A stretch of DNA of 64,000 nucleotides, from positions 21,140,268 through 21,204,267 of the forward strand of contig CM119263.1 in the NCBI GenBank assembly GCA_051294375.1, in the 5' to 3' direction. The notes below the pieces were generated by a model that worked only from the letters and a program-made list of their open reading frames with translations, had not been told where the DNA came from and searched no databases. Both the position numbers and the translations under genes were made by a program. This DNA is from Paraspadella gotoi. Its lineage: Eukaryota; Chaetognatha. Below, piece after piece: positions 1-10,398 of this stretch (the first letter of the stretch is position 1; each line of letters opens with the position of its first letter).

Positions 1-118
1 CCCCCAACCCTAACAGACTCTGCTTGCCGCGACAGCGACGATGCTCCAGCGAACGCGAAGACTCGGTGGAGTCGAACACATCGTCTCGCTCCTTCAACAC
101 CACCCTGTCTTCATCTAG
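1..118 (+). CDS. Diacylglycerol kinase gene, first visible exon (5' partial)
   Basis: The reading frame starting at base 3 is open to a strong donor (TCATCTAG|GTGAGTATC, exon end at 118). It reads into the next exon without a stop and leaves two bases that complete an Arg codon there. The peptide is Ser/Thr-rich (ending ..SSSR), like the disordered N-termini of rdgA-type diacylglycerol kinases. The true 5' edge is not visible: the exon may start before the window or at weak acceptors near base 17 or 36. If translation begins at the ATG at 929 instead, this segment is 5' UTR. The long open frame and coding-like composition make me favour coding, but not strongly. Confidence 0.5.
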
Positions 119-754
119 GTGAGTATCAATCTATAAATACTACTCTGTATAATTCAGTTAAGTTTCATAGCGCGTGTCGTTCCGACTGATGAAGTCAGAT
201 CAGATCCTTTGGCCTTAACAACCGTTTCCGCTGTCGCCAGTGTCTTTTTTTAAGCGCCATTGAAATTTATCTCGTCTGCAGTCTTTGCTCATTTGTGTTG
301 ATCCGGTCGTACATTATGTATCGCTGTATCATAAATAACTCACGCCGCAGACTCGTTTCTAATGGTAACGAGCTCAGTGCTCAGTGTTAAAAATCGGAAA
401 AAAAAACCAAAAATTATGGAGTGCCTATTTTTTTCTCAAAGATAAATTAGCTTCCCCAAGTCACAAGCAAAAGCTAATCCTTAGCCATTCCCTGAGGCCA
501 ACGTCCTGAAAGCCGCCTTTTAAATATTTATTAAGCTTTATTATATTTAAATCTTAAGCGAAATAAAAGCAAACTTGATAACGATCACGATGAAAGTTAA
601 ACTTACTTACGAAATAACGGTGAGTGATATTTATTATTTACTTTACTCTCTCTTTTTGTCAAAGTCGTTTTTGCTGTCGTTCTTTGTCGTTGTTGTTCTT
701 CTTTTTCCTCGTTCCGCCCACGCGATTCGTCGCGTGATGAGCCTATATTAGGCA

Positions 755-812
<58 letters not shown>

Positions 813-927
813 ACGATGAGCACGAGAGAGAGATCTAGACCTCCATCGTCAAGGGGTGAAAACAATTGGTGCCACTAACTTCGTCACTAAACGATGGTTC
901 TAACGATGGAATTTTCTTGTCCCACAG
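119..927 (+). other. Intron 1 of the DGK gene
   Basis: It is bounded by GTGAGT at 119 and TTCTTGTCCCACAG ending at 927. It is AT-rich and holds one AG microsatellite (759-812). I see no further gene or regulatory element in it. Confidence 0.6.
759..812. repeat. (AG)n microsatellite
   Basis: A dinucleotide run of about 54 bp with one interruption, the first of many AG/CT tracts spread through the window. Confidence 0.95.
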
Positions 928-997
928 GATGTCGTCAATGACGCAAACCAGCTGCGACTCCACGGGCGGCGGCATTGTTGACAGCATGATGCTTCAG
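928..997 (+). CDS. DGK gene exon 2, contains a candidate start Met
   Basis: A 70-bp exon between a pyrimidine-rich acceptor (TCTTGTCCCACAG) and the donor CAG|GTTAGG. One leading base is followed by 23 codons starting with ATG at 929 (MSSMTQTSCDSTGGG..), ending in phase 0 with ..MMLQ. Joined to exon 3 it gives LQVPQSPRQWRSGSFDSS. As I remember it, the N-terminus of Drosophila rdgA also has a VP..RS.SFD block, so the join makes sense. The ATG at 929 could be the initiator of one isoform, or internal if exon 1 is coding. A second ATG (codon 4) and an ATGATG pair near the exon end are less likely starts. Confidence 0.72.
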
Positions 998-1593
998 GTT
1001 AGGCTCGGCGACAACATTTTAACTTACTTTTTCTTGCCATCTAGAATTTTCTAAATTTTTTATATCGCTATTTTTTTTTTTAGTTTTTAAAAAAGAAAGA
1101 AAAACATACATATATATTTGAAAGTTCCCCAGCCTCATCAAACTCCATACAAAGTTCTCACTCGGTCCGGTTTCCCATTATTTGTTGACTTCAACTCATT
1201 TTGAAATCCTGTACTAGCAAAAAACGTTTTTGGTTAATGAGCGTCACAGTCAATAAGTAGTGATGCAAAAAAATTGTTTAAAAATGAACGAATTTCATCA
1301 AATCAAGTGTTCTTACATGCTTTAATATAAAAGTTTTACACTATTAACTGCTAGAGAACTTAGCTGGCTGATTTTCCTAAGCTTGTCATATTAGATTAAA
1401 GGAATATCTCATGATTATGGGGCGTGGTCTTAACCTGAAGTAAGGTTTTACGTCAAATTGTGTTCAAATTTTGACAAGATTTATTTTAAATACAACAATA
1501 ACAAAATTTTTAGTGCTTTTTAGAAATAAGATGGGAGTGAATAAACGAGACTGTGAGAGAGTCTTGATTGAAAGCTTGCAGGGACCTGCTATG

Positions 1594-1711
1594 TCATTAT
1601 CTTGTAAGAGTGATGGAGGCCTTAAACCACCAAAGCCTGTCCAAAGTCAGGGGCAAGATAGCTTATTTATTAAATGAATGGATAATTTTTATATTGGTTG
1701 TACCAATTTCA
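1594..1711 (+). repeat. Dispersed repeat module (GGAGGCCTTAAACCACCAAAG)
   Basis: This stretch recurs nearly unchanged at 41981-42094 and, with indels, at 50704-50829. Its second half recurs again at 3155-3229. The conserved core is a GGCCTTAAACCACC block followed by CAAAGTCAGGGGCAAGATAG and TTTATTAAATG. Four copies in one 64-kb window mark a transposon-derived family that I cannot name. Confidence 0.8.
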
Positions 1712-2091
1712 TGGCATGTATTGGGATGATATTGAACTGGAAGAAGAGTGTTACAAAATGTGTTCCCAAAATCTAATGAATTCTTCATAATAGATAACGC
1801 GATTAGTCATCCTGTCTATGTCTTAACCACTATTGATTTCCAAGCTTATTTTCGGTGAGTTAGTGATATTGGTGAGGGTTTTTGTAGATTAAATGGGATC
1901 ATCATGGCCTTTCAAAGCCGTTATTAAATTTGTAACATTCATTTGTAATGGTTTTATGCACATTTTTTGAATAAAGTGAAATTATTTATTTTGCTGACAG
2001 ACAACGAATTTGTTTTTACTTTGAAGAAGAAAAATGTACATATTTAGACTAATATTTTCGCCTTCATAAGCGCTAAATAATAAGTTGTGAA

Positions 2092-2094
<3 letters not shown>

Positions 2095-2147
<53 letters not shown>
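2095..2147. repeat. (AG)n microsatellite
   Basis: An uninterrupted AG run of about 53 bp in intron 2. Confidence 0.95.
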
Positions 2148-2150
<3 letters not shown>

Positions 2151-3154
2151 TTTTTCCAACAAAAAATGAAATACATTGAAATACATTTAAGCAATGTTGA
2201 ACATTTTTAAATTAATTATTTTCGTTAGAATTGGCAGTTAAACAAGTTTAACACTTATATGTTGCTATTTTCAAATACGAAGTTAGAATAATATTAAAAT
2301 ATATTTATAAGCGATGGCTGCCTCCATTGCCTTGACAGTGAGAAAAACCGCCTCATGGCTAGGCTTTCGCGTTGTGGTACAAATCAACGTTCCTACAAAA
2401 ACTTTTTTCATTTCGTGTTTGCACCTTAGAGGAAGACTGAAGTCTTGAAAGTACTGTACTATTTCTCCTACATTAAAACAAAAAGAGAGAAATAACACAA
2501 TGTTTTCAGCTCAACTAAATATATTGAGAGAGAATGTAGAAACTTTTTTATTCGCCGCAGTGTATAACGGCGTCGGATGGGAGGGCACTCAATTATTTAA
2601 TGAGTAATTAATTTATAATGATTTTCTTTTTTTAAAAGATTCAGTTTTTTACTGAAGATGAAATTGGATGACCATTAAAGAAAAGTTGTTTTACATAAGT
2701 AAATATCAAATTAATCATATGAAATTAAACTATAATAAACATCCAGTACTTTGTTACAGAATGAGGAAAAACAATTTTAAAAATATTTATCCAATGAGAA
2801 ATGGTACGCATTTTTTTGGTGTCACTCGCGAACGGACACGGGGTACTATGTCTAAAATCAAACTTAAAATTATTTTTGGTATGACGTAATTTTTTACTTT
2901 TTTTCTATTTATTATTGTATTTTTGGAAGGAGATCAGTGTTGACTATTAGTAATAGAGGGAGCATCTATAAAGCTCAAGTGTTTTCAAGTGATTTCAAGT
3001 GTTGAGCTTCACTGAAAAATATTTTAAAAGGCTACAAAGTAGTAATTGAAGTAAAAATAAAATATTGTTTTATTACATTGTATTAATATTTTTTTAAATT
3101 TTGCATAAAATTAATTGTCTAATGTTAAATCGATCCAACCCAATGTATATGATA

Positions 3155-3229
3155 TGTCCAAAGTCAGCGGCAAGAAAGCTTATTTATTAAATGAATGGAT
3201 AATTTTTATATTGGTTATACCAATTTCAT
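3155..3229 (+). repeat. Partial copy of the dispersed module at 1594
   Basis: It matches the 3' half of the 1594-1711 module, from CCAAAGTCAG to ACCAATTTCATG, with a few substitutions. It lies shortly before the GGAC-array element. Confidence 0.75.
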
Positions 3230-3422
3230 GATATAATAAATATTTTTTTTGAATTTTGAATTGATGCTCAGTCAGATAAAGACCGGTCAAATACAATTCA
3301 GAGGAAAAAACGGTTGAGAAAGAGGGAAAAATTAATTGCAAGGTATAACATTTAACATTTAACACTATTCGGTTTATTAGCAAAAACATTTTTTGGTCAA
3401 ACAGGCTGTTAAAATGAATTTT

Positions 3423-3962
3423 CATTTAATATAAAAATAAAAAAAACCATAATTAAATAGTGAAATAGATTGTTTGTTTTTTCTATTTAAACTCATTTCC
3501 ACTCAGACGATTCTATCTAAACTTGATTTCCAACTTAAATACACCTTTTCCTACCCACATACAAAATTTCAAATCAATCGCCCTGTCTACTAATGAAAAA
3601 TTGACGTTCAAATAGTGAAATAGATTTTCTTTGTTTTTTCCAATTAAACTCATTTCCACTCGCACGATTCCATCGAAACTTCATATCCTACTCAATCACA
3701 CACTTGCCAACTCACACACAAAATTTCATTCTAATCCATCCATCCAATTAGGAGCAATTGGAGTTTTTTGCTAAGGTGGGACAGACGGACAGATGGACGG
3801 ACGGACGGACGGACATCGTTTTTTTTTGCATAATTTATCATAATTCGATATTCTGAAATGATATAAGTGAATGCCCGACAATATTGAGGGGGTGGACCGA
3901 CGGACCGACAAAGTGAATTATAGAGTCGGGATCTGCTGATAAGCAGATCCGTCTAAAAATCT
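3423..3962 (+). repeat. GGAC-array dispersed element, copy 1
   Basis: The element has two degenerate units of about 150 bp (both with TAGTGAAATAGATT and AAACTCATTTCCACT), a GGAC/GGAT tetranucleotide run near 3783-3816, then a conserved 3' part ending in a perfect stem (GATCTGCTgatAAGCAGATC type) and CTAAAAATCT. The same order recurs at 35951-36555, and a shortened copy lies at 30958-31266. The layout (tandem core units, microsatellite, terminal hairpin near CTAA) resembles non-autonomous Helitron-type or mollusc pearl-type elements. That family placement is an inference. Confidence 0.75.
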
Positions 3963-4011
3963 TGAAAGTATCAAAGAAAATTAATGAAAAAATTCGCGAA
4001 AAAAACGAATG

Positions 4012-4250
4012 TTTGATGCGATAACGAATTATTGATGTAATATTAATTGATATATGTAATAGTAATTGTTTGATGTAATACTAATTTATTGACGTAATAG
4101 TAATTGATTATTGATGCGATGATAACCAAATATTGATGCGATGCTAACCAAATACTGATGCGATGATAACCAAATGATTGATGCGATGATAGTCATTCAT
4201 TGATGTGATGATAATCATTCATTGATACGATCAATCATTCATCGTAAATA
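4012..4250 (+). repeat. Minisatellite, about 22-bp GATGCGATGATAACCAAATA units
   Basis: Degenerate units of TGATGCGATGATAACCAAA are followed by ATCGTAAATAAAACAAACAAATGCGTG and an AG tract. The same array with the same neighbour appears inverted at 55775-56045, so the array is part of a larger dispersed element. Confidence 0.8.
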
Positions 4251-4402
4251 AAACAAACAAATGCGTGTAAGAGTGAAAGAGAGAGAGAAAGAGAGATAGA
4301 AAGAAAGAGAAAAAGCGTGACGCCGACGCAGATACAGACGCAGACAACGTCACAAAGAAATTAAAGAGATCCAAAATCGAGATAACAAACAAACGCGTGT
4401 AT

Positions 4403-4440
<38 letters not shown>

Positions 4441-4939
4441 GAGTGTAAAGACGTTTTAGTCTTCACGCTTTGCGGCCCAAGGCGTTCGACATGTTGCCCG
4501 TCGAGAAAGGGGTTCTGACAAGAGTCTCGGCGAGTTCGCTGACTGAATTCTACAAATTCAATGAGACGAGTTTCAAGGCTGTCTAAACGTATATTGGTCG
4601 TGACAATAATCGTGGCAAAAATCGTGGCAAAAACAGTAGCGAAGTCGCGAAAACGCGTAAAAACAATGTTTTCCGACGCGCAACGTGAATATCATAAAGG
4701 CTCACAAACGACAGAAATTCTGTTCACAAAAAAATATGAAAATAAGCGTAAGAAATGACTATTGTCGAAAACTGGCCCAGAATGACCAAAAAAGGACACG
4801 AGGTGATTTTTTCTTCAGAGAGAGAAAAACAGACAGACAGACAGAGACAGACAGTGAACGAACACTTGTGGGTTCGTGCGACTTCGAAATCGGGAATCTA
4901 ATTTGACGCCGTCGATCAAATAACTTTGTTTCCAAACAT

Positions 4940-5285
4940 AAAACGTATTCTTACTAAAACTCGTAAAATAAATCCACGAAATCTCGGATGTAAATTTGGG
5001 ATTTTGTATTGAGAAAAAAGGGCGGAATAAATAGCGATAATAATAGTTTTTAGAAGAAAAAAAATTATCAGAGAGAGAGAGCGTAGTGAAAGTTAAATAC
5101 GAAAATTCTAAATGTCAATTATGTTTATGAACAACATTATGACATTAACAAAATTATGACATGAACAAAATTATGACATTAATTTGTAAAAAAAATTAAT
5201 TTTATGTTCTTCAATTTTTGCAGTAGGCTATATTTACATATAGTACTATCCTTATAAAATTGAAAAAATTCAAAATAGGCTTTTC
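4940..5285 (+). repeat. Dispersed repeat segments shared with 30.8 kb, 48.3 kb and 55.6 kb
   Basis: The part near 4970-5030 (CACGAAATCTCGGATGTAAA, then GGATTTTGTATTGAGA) is found reversed at 48290-48340 and 55665-55712. The part at 5109-5285 (AATTTTATGTTCTTCAATTT, then GCAGTAGGCTATATTTA) matches 30815-30957. These look like pieces of one or two transposon families in both orientations. Confidence 0.7.
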
Positions 5286-5466
5286 TTAATTTTGATTTCT
5301 CGTCAAAAGTTGATAAAAAAATATAAATCATTTTTAAATATTCTTTCATCAAGTGGGTTAAAAATTAAATAAACTATATTTAATATATAAAATTTTAATT
5401 TTCAGCTTAAAATATTTTTTTTTTATATTTGATCAACTTAATAAAATAATTTTTAAAAAAGAGTTA

Positions 5467-5698
5467 TGGTGGACTAAAATCCACCAACCGTTCATCAGCG
5501 GCCATTGGTGCCGGAGGCAAGTCATTCGCCTTCCAACCTAAAGGTCTGGGGTTCTAGCCCGGTGGCAGCCGAGCAGTTAAGAGGGATGGGGCGCTTAACC
5601 TGCCTGTAACACGGTGTTACAGCCTGATCCGAAGCTCAAAGACTGCTTATATTGAACGGTTCTGTCACTAACATATAATAATTATCACTGTCTCTTCA
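5467..5698 (+). mobile_element. tRNA-derived SINE, copy 1
   Basis: A unit of about 230 bp starts with GTGGACTAAAATCCACCAAC. Its tRNA-like head has a tRNA-Gly-like anticodon arm (TTCGCCTCCCAACC) and a B-box-like GGGGTTCTAGCCCGG. A tail with CTTAACCTGCCTGTAACACG and GAACGGTT...TCACTAACA follows. Related copies lie at 47073-47303 and 53701-53938 (plus) and 61325-61517 (minus). Pol III promoter boxes inside the head are expected for a SINE. The tRNA-Gly assignment is tentative. Confidence 0.85.
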
Positions 5699-6329
5699 GA
5701 GTTATATTTCTTTATATCAACTTTTCATGACGAATCCAAATCTGCAAAAAAATCTTACAAAAAATAATTTTGAAATTTTAACATTTATTGGATTAGTACT
5801 AGTATAAATATTGCCTACTGCGTAAATTGTAAAATTTATTATAACATTTTTTTATACATAAATGTTCATTAGTATAATGTTATTCATTCCTCACTTTTAG
5901 AATTTTAATTAAAGTTAAATTGATAATTTTTACTACGCCTTACTGGGCAGCTGCTGGACCGCCGCTGCAGAGCTGAACTTGTTTTTAGACGAATCTGAAT
6001 AGAGTTGAACTCCTTTCCTTTCTACAAATAAATATTAAAAAATAAATATTTGGGTATAGTGCCATATAAAAAAAATTATACCTTGAAAGTATACTTAAAA
6101 ATATATAAATTTTCATTTGAGCATGTTCTCATTCTAACCCAAAGGACTCGGTTTCGCGACATGCTAATTCACACAAAAAAAGTTTCAAAAGTTTAAAAAA
6201 TGTAAAAGAGACGGAGAGAGAGAGAGAGAAAGAGAGAGAAGCTGGACGGACGCTGCAGAGCCGGAACTCGTTTTTAGACAAATCAGAGGCAGTGACGGAG
6301 AAAAAGACACAGAGAGAGAGCGACATATA

Positions 6330-6369
<40 letters not shown>

Positions 6370-6556
6370 AACATATAATTAAAACGTTTTTGTTTTGTAA
6401 ATAAAACATAAACAAATACGAATATTGATATGAAACATGACAATTTCAAAGATCTTGATGATTAGAAGCCATATCTAAATTTTCAACTCCCGAAACAAAA
6501 TCTAGCCAAGACGGGCTTGGAAAAATAAATTCAGTCTGAACAGATATATTAGGTTC

Positions 6557-6658
6557 TCTCTCTCTCTTTCTCTCTCTCACTCTCTCTTTCTCTCTCTCTC
6601 TCTCTCTTTCTCTCTCACTCTCTCTCTTTCTCTCTCTCTCTTTCTCTCTCTCTCTCTG
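6557..6658. repeat. Interrupted (CT)n microsatellite
   Basis: About 100 bp of CTCTCT with scattered TTTCT and CACT interruptions, opening the pyrimidine-rich end of intron 2. A shorter interrupted AG tract lies at 6210-6370. Confidence 0.9.
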
Positions 6659-7253
6659 ACGCTTTTGGAGGCAAAACCCCTCGTTTACCTCGCGTCTCTG
6701 TCTCGTATGTTTTCATCATTGAGTGAAAGGTGGAAGAGATTGCAAAATCCTTTCTTCATTCCCTCGATGTTTTTCTTGGTTCAACCTCCTTCTTCTCCCC
6801 CCCCCTTACCCCCCCTCTCATTCGCTGTCTCTTACTTTCTTCGGTTTTATACGTTCATATCCCGTGTCTCTTCGCATTATTTTATCTCCTCTACTCCTCT
6901 TTTCTTTTCTTCTCAATATTTTTCTGTCTACTTTTCTTTTTTCTTTTCTTTTCTTTCTCTTTGCTATTTATCTTCTTCTTGCTTCTTTTTTCCTCCGTCC
7001 CTTCCTATTTTCTTTATATTTTCTGTTTTTCTATCCGTTTTCATGTTTTTTTCTCTTTTCTCTTCCTCCTTTTCTTTCTCCATTTTTTTCCTCTTTCTTT
7101 TCCTGTCCTTCCTGATTCATATTGATGTATTTCCGCTCTTATTATTTCTTCATTTCGAAACTAAACCCATCGTCTCAATTTTAATCCCTTTTTTTCTTCT
7201 CTCCCTCCATCTCTCCGTTATTAGTTTAATTCCCCTCCCAAAAAATATTCCAG

Positions 7254-7482
7254 GTGCCCCAATCCCCTCGCCAATGGCGCTCTGGATCATTCGACTCCTC
7301 CATGGGGTCTTACAGCACCTCCGAGGAGAACGTGAACGAGGCTTGCGCCACCCCGGGTATTGGCCCCGTCTGGGGTCCGCCGCTTCCGGGTGGCGTGAGC
7401 GGGATGGCGGGGGGCGCGATGCGAGCGGCCGGCGCGGCATCCGCCAACGCCGGCCACCACACCACGTACGGGCGCTTCATGG
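7254..7482 (+). CDS. DGK gene exon 3 (VPQSPRQWRSGSFDSS..)
   Basis: The exon starts after a long pyrimidine tract and CCAG, in phase 0 from exon 2, and ends at ATGG|GTGAGTTC in phase 1. It encodes 76 residues: an N-terminal Ser/Arg part (WRSGSFDSSMGSYSTSEEN), then a Gly/Ala/Pro-rich linker (GIGPVWGPPLPGG, AAGAASANAG) and HHTTYGRFM. There is no globular domain, so it should be disordered. GC-rich third positions contrast sharply with the flanking introns, as expected for a real exon. The RSGSFD site resembles basophilic-kinase or 14-3-3 sites and has relatives in exons 4 and 7. Function beyond the N-terminal regulatory region of a diacylglycerol kinase is not assignable. Confidence 0.82.
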
Positions 7483-8024
7483 GTGAGTTCGTTGGGGGCT
7501 GGTAAGGGTTGATGTTGCTGCCTGTCGTCTCAATATATTATTTATTATAAAATGGATGGAACGAGTCTTTAAATTGTGATCCTTTTTTTATGTTGCCTTG
7601 TCAGCCGATTATTCTTCGTCATTGGCATTGAGGCTAAACCATTGTCTCTTCTGTGATACTTTCATACTTGTACAGGGTTCCTAATGGCAATGGGATTACC
7701 TTTGATGTCTTCATTAAATTGACATCCAACGACACATTCATCGGAATCGCATTAATTGACAGCCGTCGGATCAGTCTCGTCACACGATTTCTCTTTTGAC
7801 ACTTCAGAAAATAGTAAAAGTTTCTGTCAGATCAAACGATTGTTTTTTTTTCACATTTCACATTCGAGCGGCAAATAATGAAGAGGCGCTTCGACGCTAT
7901 TATATCGTGATATCTTTTTCACTTTTTTTTTTCAAGTCACCGCTTTAAAGTCGCTTTCACTAAGCAGAATTTAATCCCCTCATTTACTCCTTCATGCGAG
8001 AAAGAGCGAGGAAAAGAAAGAGAA

Positions 8025-8028
<4 letters not shown>

Positions 8029-8080
<52 letters not shown>
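8029..8080. repeat. (AG)n microsatellite
   Basis: A nearly perfect AG run of about 52 bp; a second, interrupted run follows at 8771-8834. Confidence 0.95.
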
Positions 8081-8083
<3 letters not shown>

Positions 8084-8763
8084 CATCAATGAGAATTTTT
8101 AAATGAAGAAATATCATATAACATTTTTTTTCATGAGACTTTCCTCGCGGTTTCTGAGTAAAAGAAGCATAGGACAAGCTTCGATCGGCAGTTACACTAG
8201 AGAAACTGCAACTTGATTTGTTACCGTTAGCTATGGATTTACTATCACATAGTATTTAAAAAAAAAATTTAAAAAAAAATCGCCTGAAAACGAAACGAAA
8301 TAACCTTTGTTGTATTGAGACGAGTTCAACGATCGGCAAAGACGGATTAACCCTGAGAGAGGGGCCATGACAAAAAGGACGACGATGATGACAACGACGA
8401 CGATGACGACGGGGTCATTCTCCTCATTAGATATTTTTGTTTAAACTGGTCAAAGCGAACCCTCGAGTTTCAAGGGACAGATAAATCTTGGATCGATAAT
8501 ATTAGACGAGATAGTATAATTTTTTGAACAGTCACGATTACTGAAAGACCATAAGGGAACCAGAGTAAGCAGCTAGGAGAGGCGTCATAAATAAATAAAG
8601 TACAAACAAGTGTGGCGTAGAGGATGACGATGACGACGACGACGAAAACGACAAGGAAGAAGAAAAGAGGAAAAGAGCCGAACTTCAAAAAGGTTCTCGG
8701 ATGAGTCTCTTCTCGGGAGGGACGTCTTCCTCGTTATTGACACTGGCCGAGAAAAATGATTGA

Positions 8764-8833
<70 letters not shown>

Positions 8834-9215
8834 ATCAGGGAAGGCGCAGATAACGAGAGAATTATGGATAATTAATTGTAAGTGTAAGTCGCTGAAGAAA
8901 TGAATGAGTTTGTTAGTTAAGTGAATAAATTTAAATTTTTAAAAAGTTATGGATGATTTTTAAAGGCTTAAATGTAAAGTGGCGCCTTTTTTTGGACATG
9001 ACTGTAAAAGAAAGAGGAAAGAATATCTAAATAGATGTTGAGTCAGAGAGAAAGACCCTGTCAAACATGCATCTGCCCTGTCTATGATTGAGAAATAAAG
9101 ACCGAGACAATAATTTTTGTTGCTTGGGATCTGAATGTGAGAAGCGTTGGCCTCAGAATTTTTATTGACCAGTGGCATTAGGACAGTCAAAAAGTGAGCT
9201 AGATAGAAAGGCCGG

Positions 9216-9400
9216 GCACAAGAATGGGAGTTAACATGCCTTTGGCGTTATGGCCTAAATTCAGTGAGGGAGACTAAAAGACAAGGCACAAGAATGTTAG
9301 TTACCATGCCTTTGTCGTTATGGCCTAGAGGCAGTGAGTGAGACTAAAAGGCCGGGCCAAGGATGTCTAATGCCCATGGCGTCGGGACGGTATGGGCAAC
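9216..9400 (+). repeat. Tandem repeat, period about 70 bp
   Basis: GCACAAGAATG...GTTA.CATGCCTTTG.CGTTATGGCC occurs at 9216 and again at 9286, and a third degraded unit starts near 9355. It abuts the left end of the 9.4-12.5 kb element. Confidence 0.75.
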
Positions 9401-9552
9401 ATCGGTTAACCGTTAAAAATCGACTTTTTTAACCGTTAACGGTTAAAATCGATTAATTTAGTGGCTTAGCTTATTTGATAATATAAATGAAAAAAAATAA
9501 GGAAAACAATTAAAACTTTGTATTCGAATCTTATTTAAATATATAGGATACT

Positions 9553-9807
9553 GTGGCGGTATATTCACACCGCCTCACGTCCACCATCCGTCAGCCAAAT
9601 CCATTGGCTCAGAGGGGGAACACACCATCCCAGGCGTAGTGTTCCATCCACAGTCCTAACGACTTCCCTCTGCGTTGGCAAAGCGAGACCGTCCTAGGGT
9701 AACCGCGCCAGTGACTGGAGGCGTCACTGAGGGTCGGAAGCCCCCAAAGCCAACAGTGAGATGCCCCATCCCAATGGGCATCACAGGCAACCCGGCTGTT
9801 GCCATAA
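9553..9807 (-). repeat. 255-bp interspersed repeat, copy 1
   Basis: This unit (GTGGCGGTATATTCACACCG .. GGCTGTTGCCATAA) is repeated 336 bp later in the same orientation with roughly 97 per cent identity by eye. One end holds the hairpin GGCGGT-atattcac-ACCGCC. Copies sharing both ends while the flanks differ point to a small transposed element, SINE-like in size. I see no clear Pol III A/B boxes, so the class is open. The minus strand is open for 74 codons across the unit but resembles no protein I know. Confidence 0.8.
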
Positions 9808-10143
9808 TACACTAATAAAGCAAAGGAAGACACTGAATTATAATAGAAATCTCAATGATAGCGATTATAAGATTCTATCTTTTTTTTAATTTAATAGCTA
9901 TCTTTAAAAATCTTTAAAAAAACAGTTAAATTTTTGAGTTAAGAGATAAAATTTCCTTTTGCACTTCTCTGCTTAGACTGCAGAATATAGAATTTTCAAA
10001 TAATAATAATAATAATTATAATTATAATAATAATAATAATTTTCACCTGTTGCGTAAAAAAACCTATTTTTTTTAAACTTTCATAAAGCTTTATGCCGAT
10101 TTGTTTTTACTCATCTCAGCCCACAAAAATTTAAGGATACGGT

Positions 10144-10398
10144 GTGGCGGTATATTCACACCGCCTCACATCCACCATTCTTCAGCCAAATCCATTGGCT
10201 CAGCGGGGGAACACACCATCCCAAGCGTAGTGTTCCATCCACAGTCCTAACGACTTCCCTCTGCGTTGGAAAAGCGAGACCGTCCTAGGGTAACCGCGCC
10301 AGTGACTGGAGGCGTCACTGAGGATCGGAAGCCCCCAAAGCCAGCAGTGAGATGCCCCATCCCAATGGGCATCACAGGCAACCCGGCTGTTGCCATAA
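10144..10398 (-). repeat. 255-bp interspersed repeat, copy 2
   Basis: Second copy of the 9553-9807 unit, differing by only a handful of substitutions and no indels that I can see. Both copies are preceded by GGATAC on the plus strand, so GGATAC may belong to the unit. Confidence 0.8.

Larger units (their letters stand above)
998..7253 (+). other. Intron 2 of the DGK gene (6.3 kb)
   Basis: It runs from GTTAGG at 998 to a long pyrimidine tract and CAG at 7253. The content is AT-rich DNA with microsatellites, a GGAC-array repeat, a GATG-type minisatellite, a SINE and shared repeat modules listed separately. The last 700 bases (6557-7250) are almost pure pyrimidine on the plus strand, which opens long but meaningless Ser/Leu/Phe reading frames. 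I see no independent gene. Confidence 0.6.

Noticed and set aside
6665-7486. Plus-strand open frame of 273 codons ending in exon 3
   Set aside because: It is built from the pyrimidine-rich intron and reads exon 3 in a different frame from the one that joins exons 2 and 4.
9609-9833. Trp-rich minus-strand 74-codon frame in the 255-bp repeat
   Set aside because: It is confined to a short repeat; the second copy has the same unit without sign of a longer protein, so I treat it as chance.
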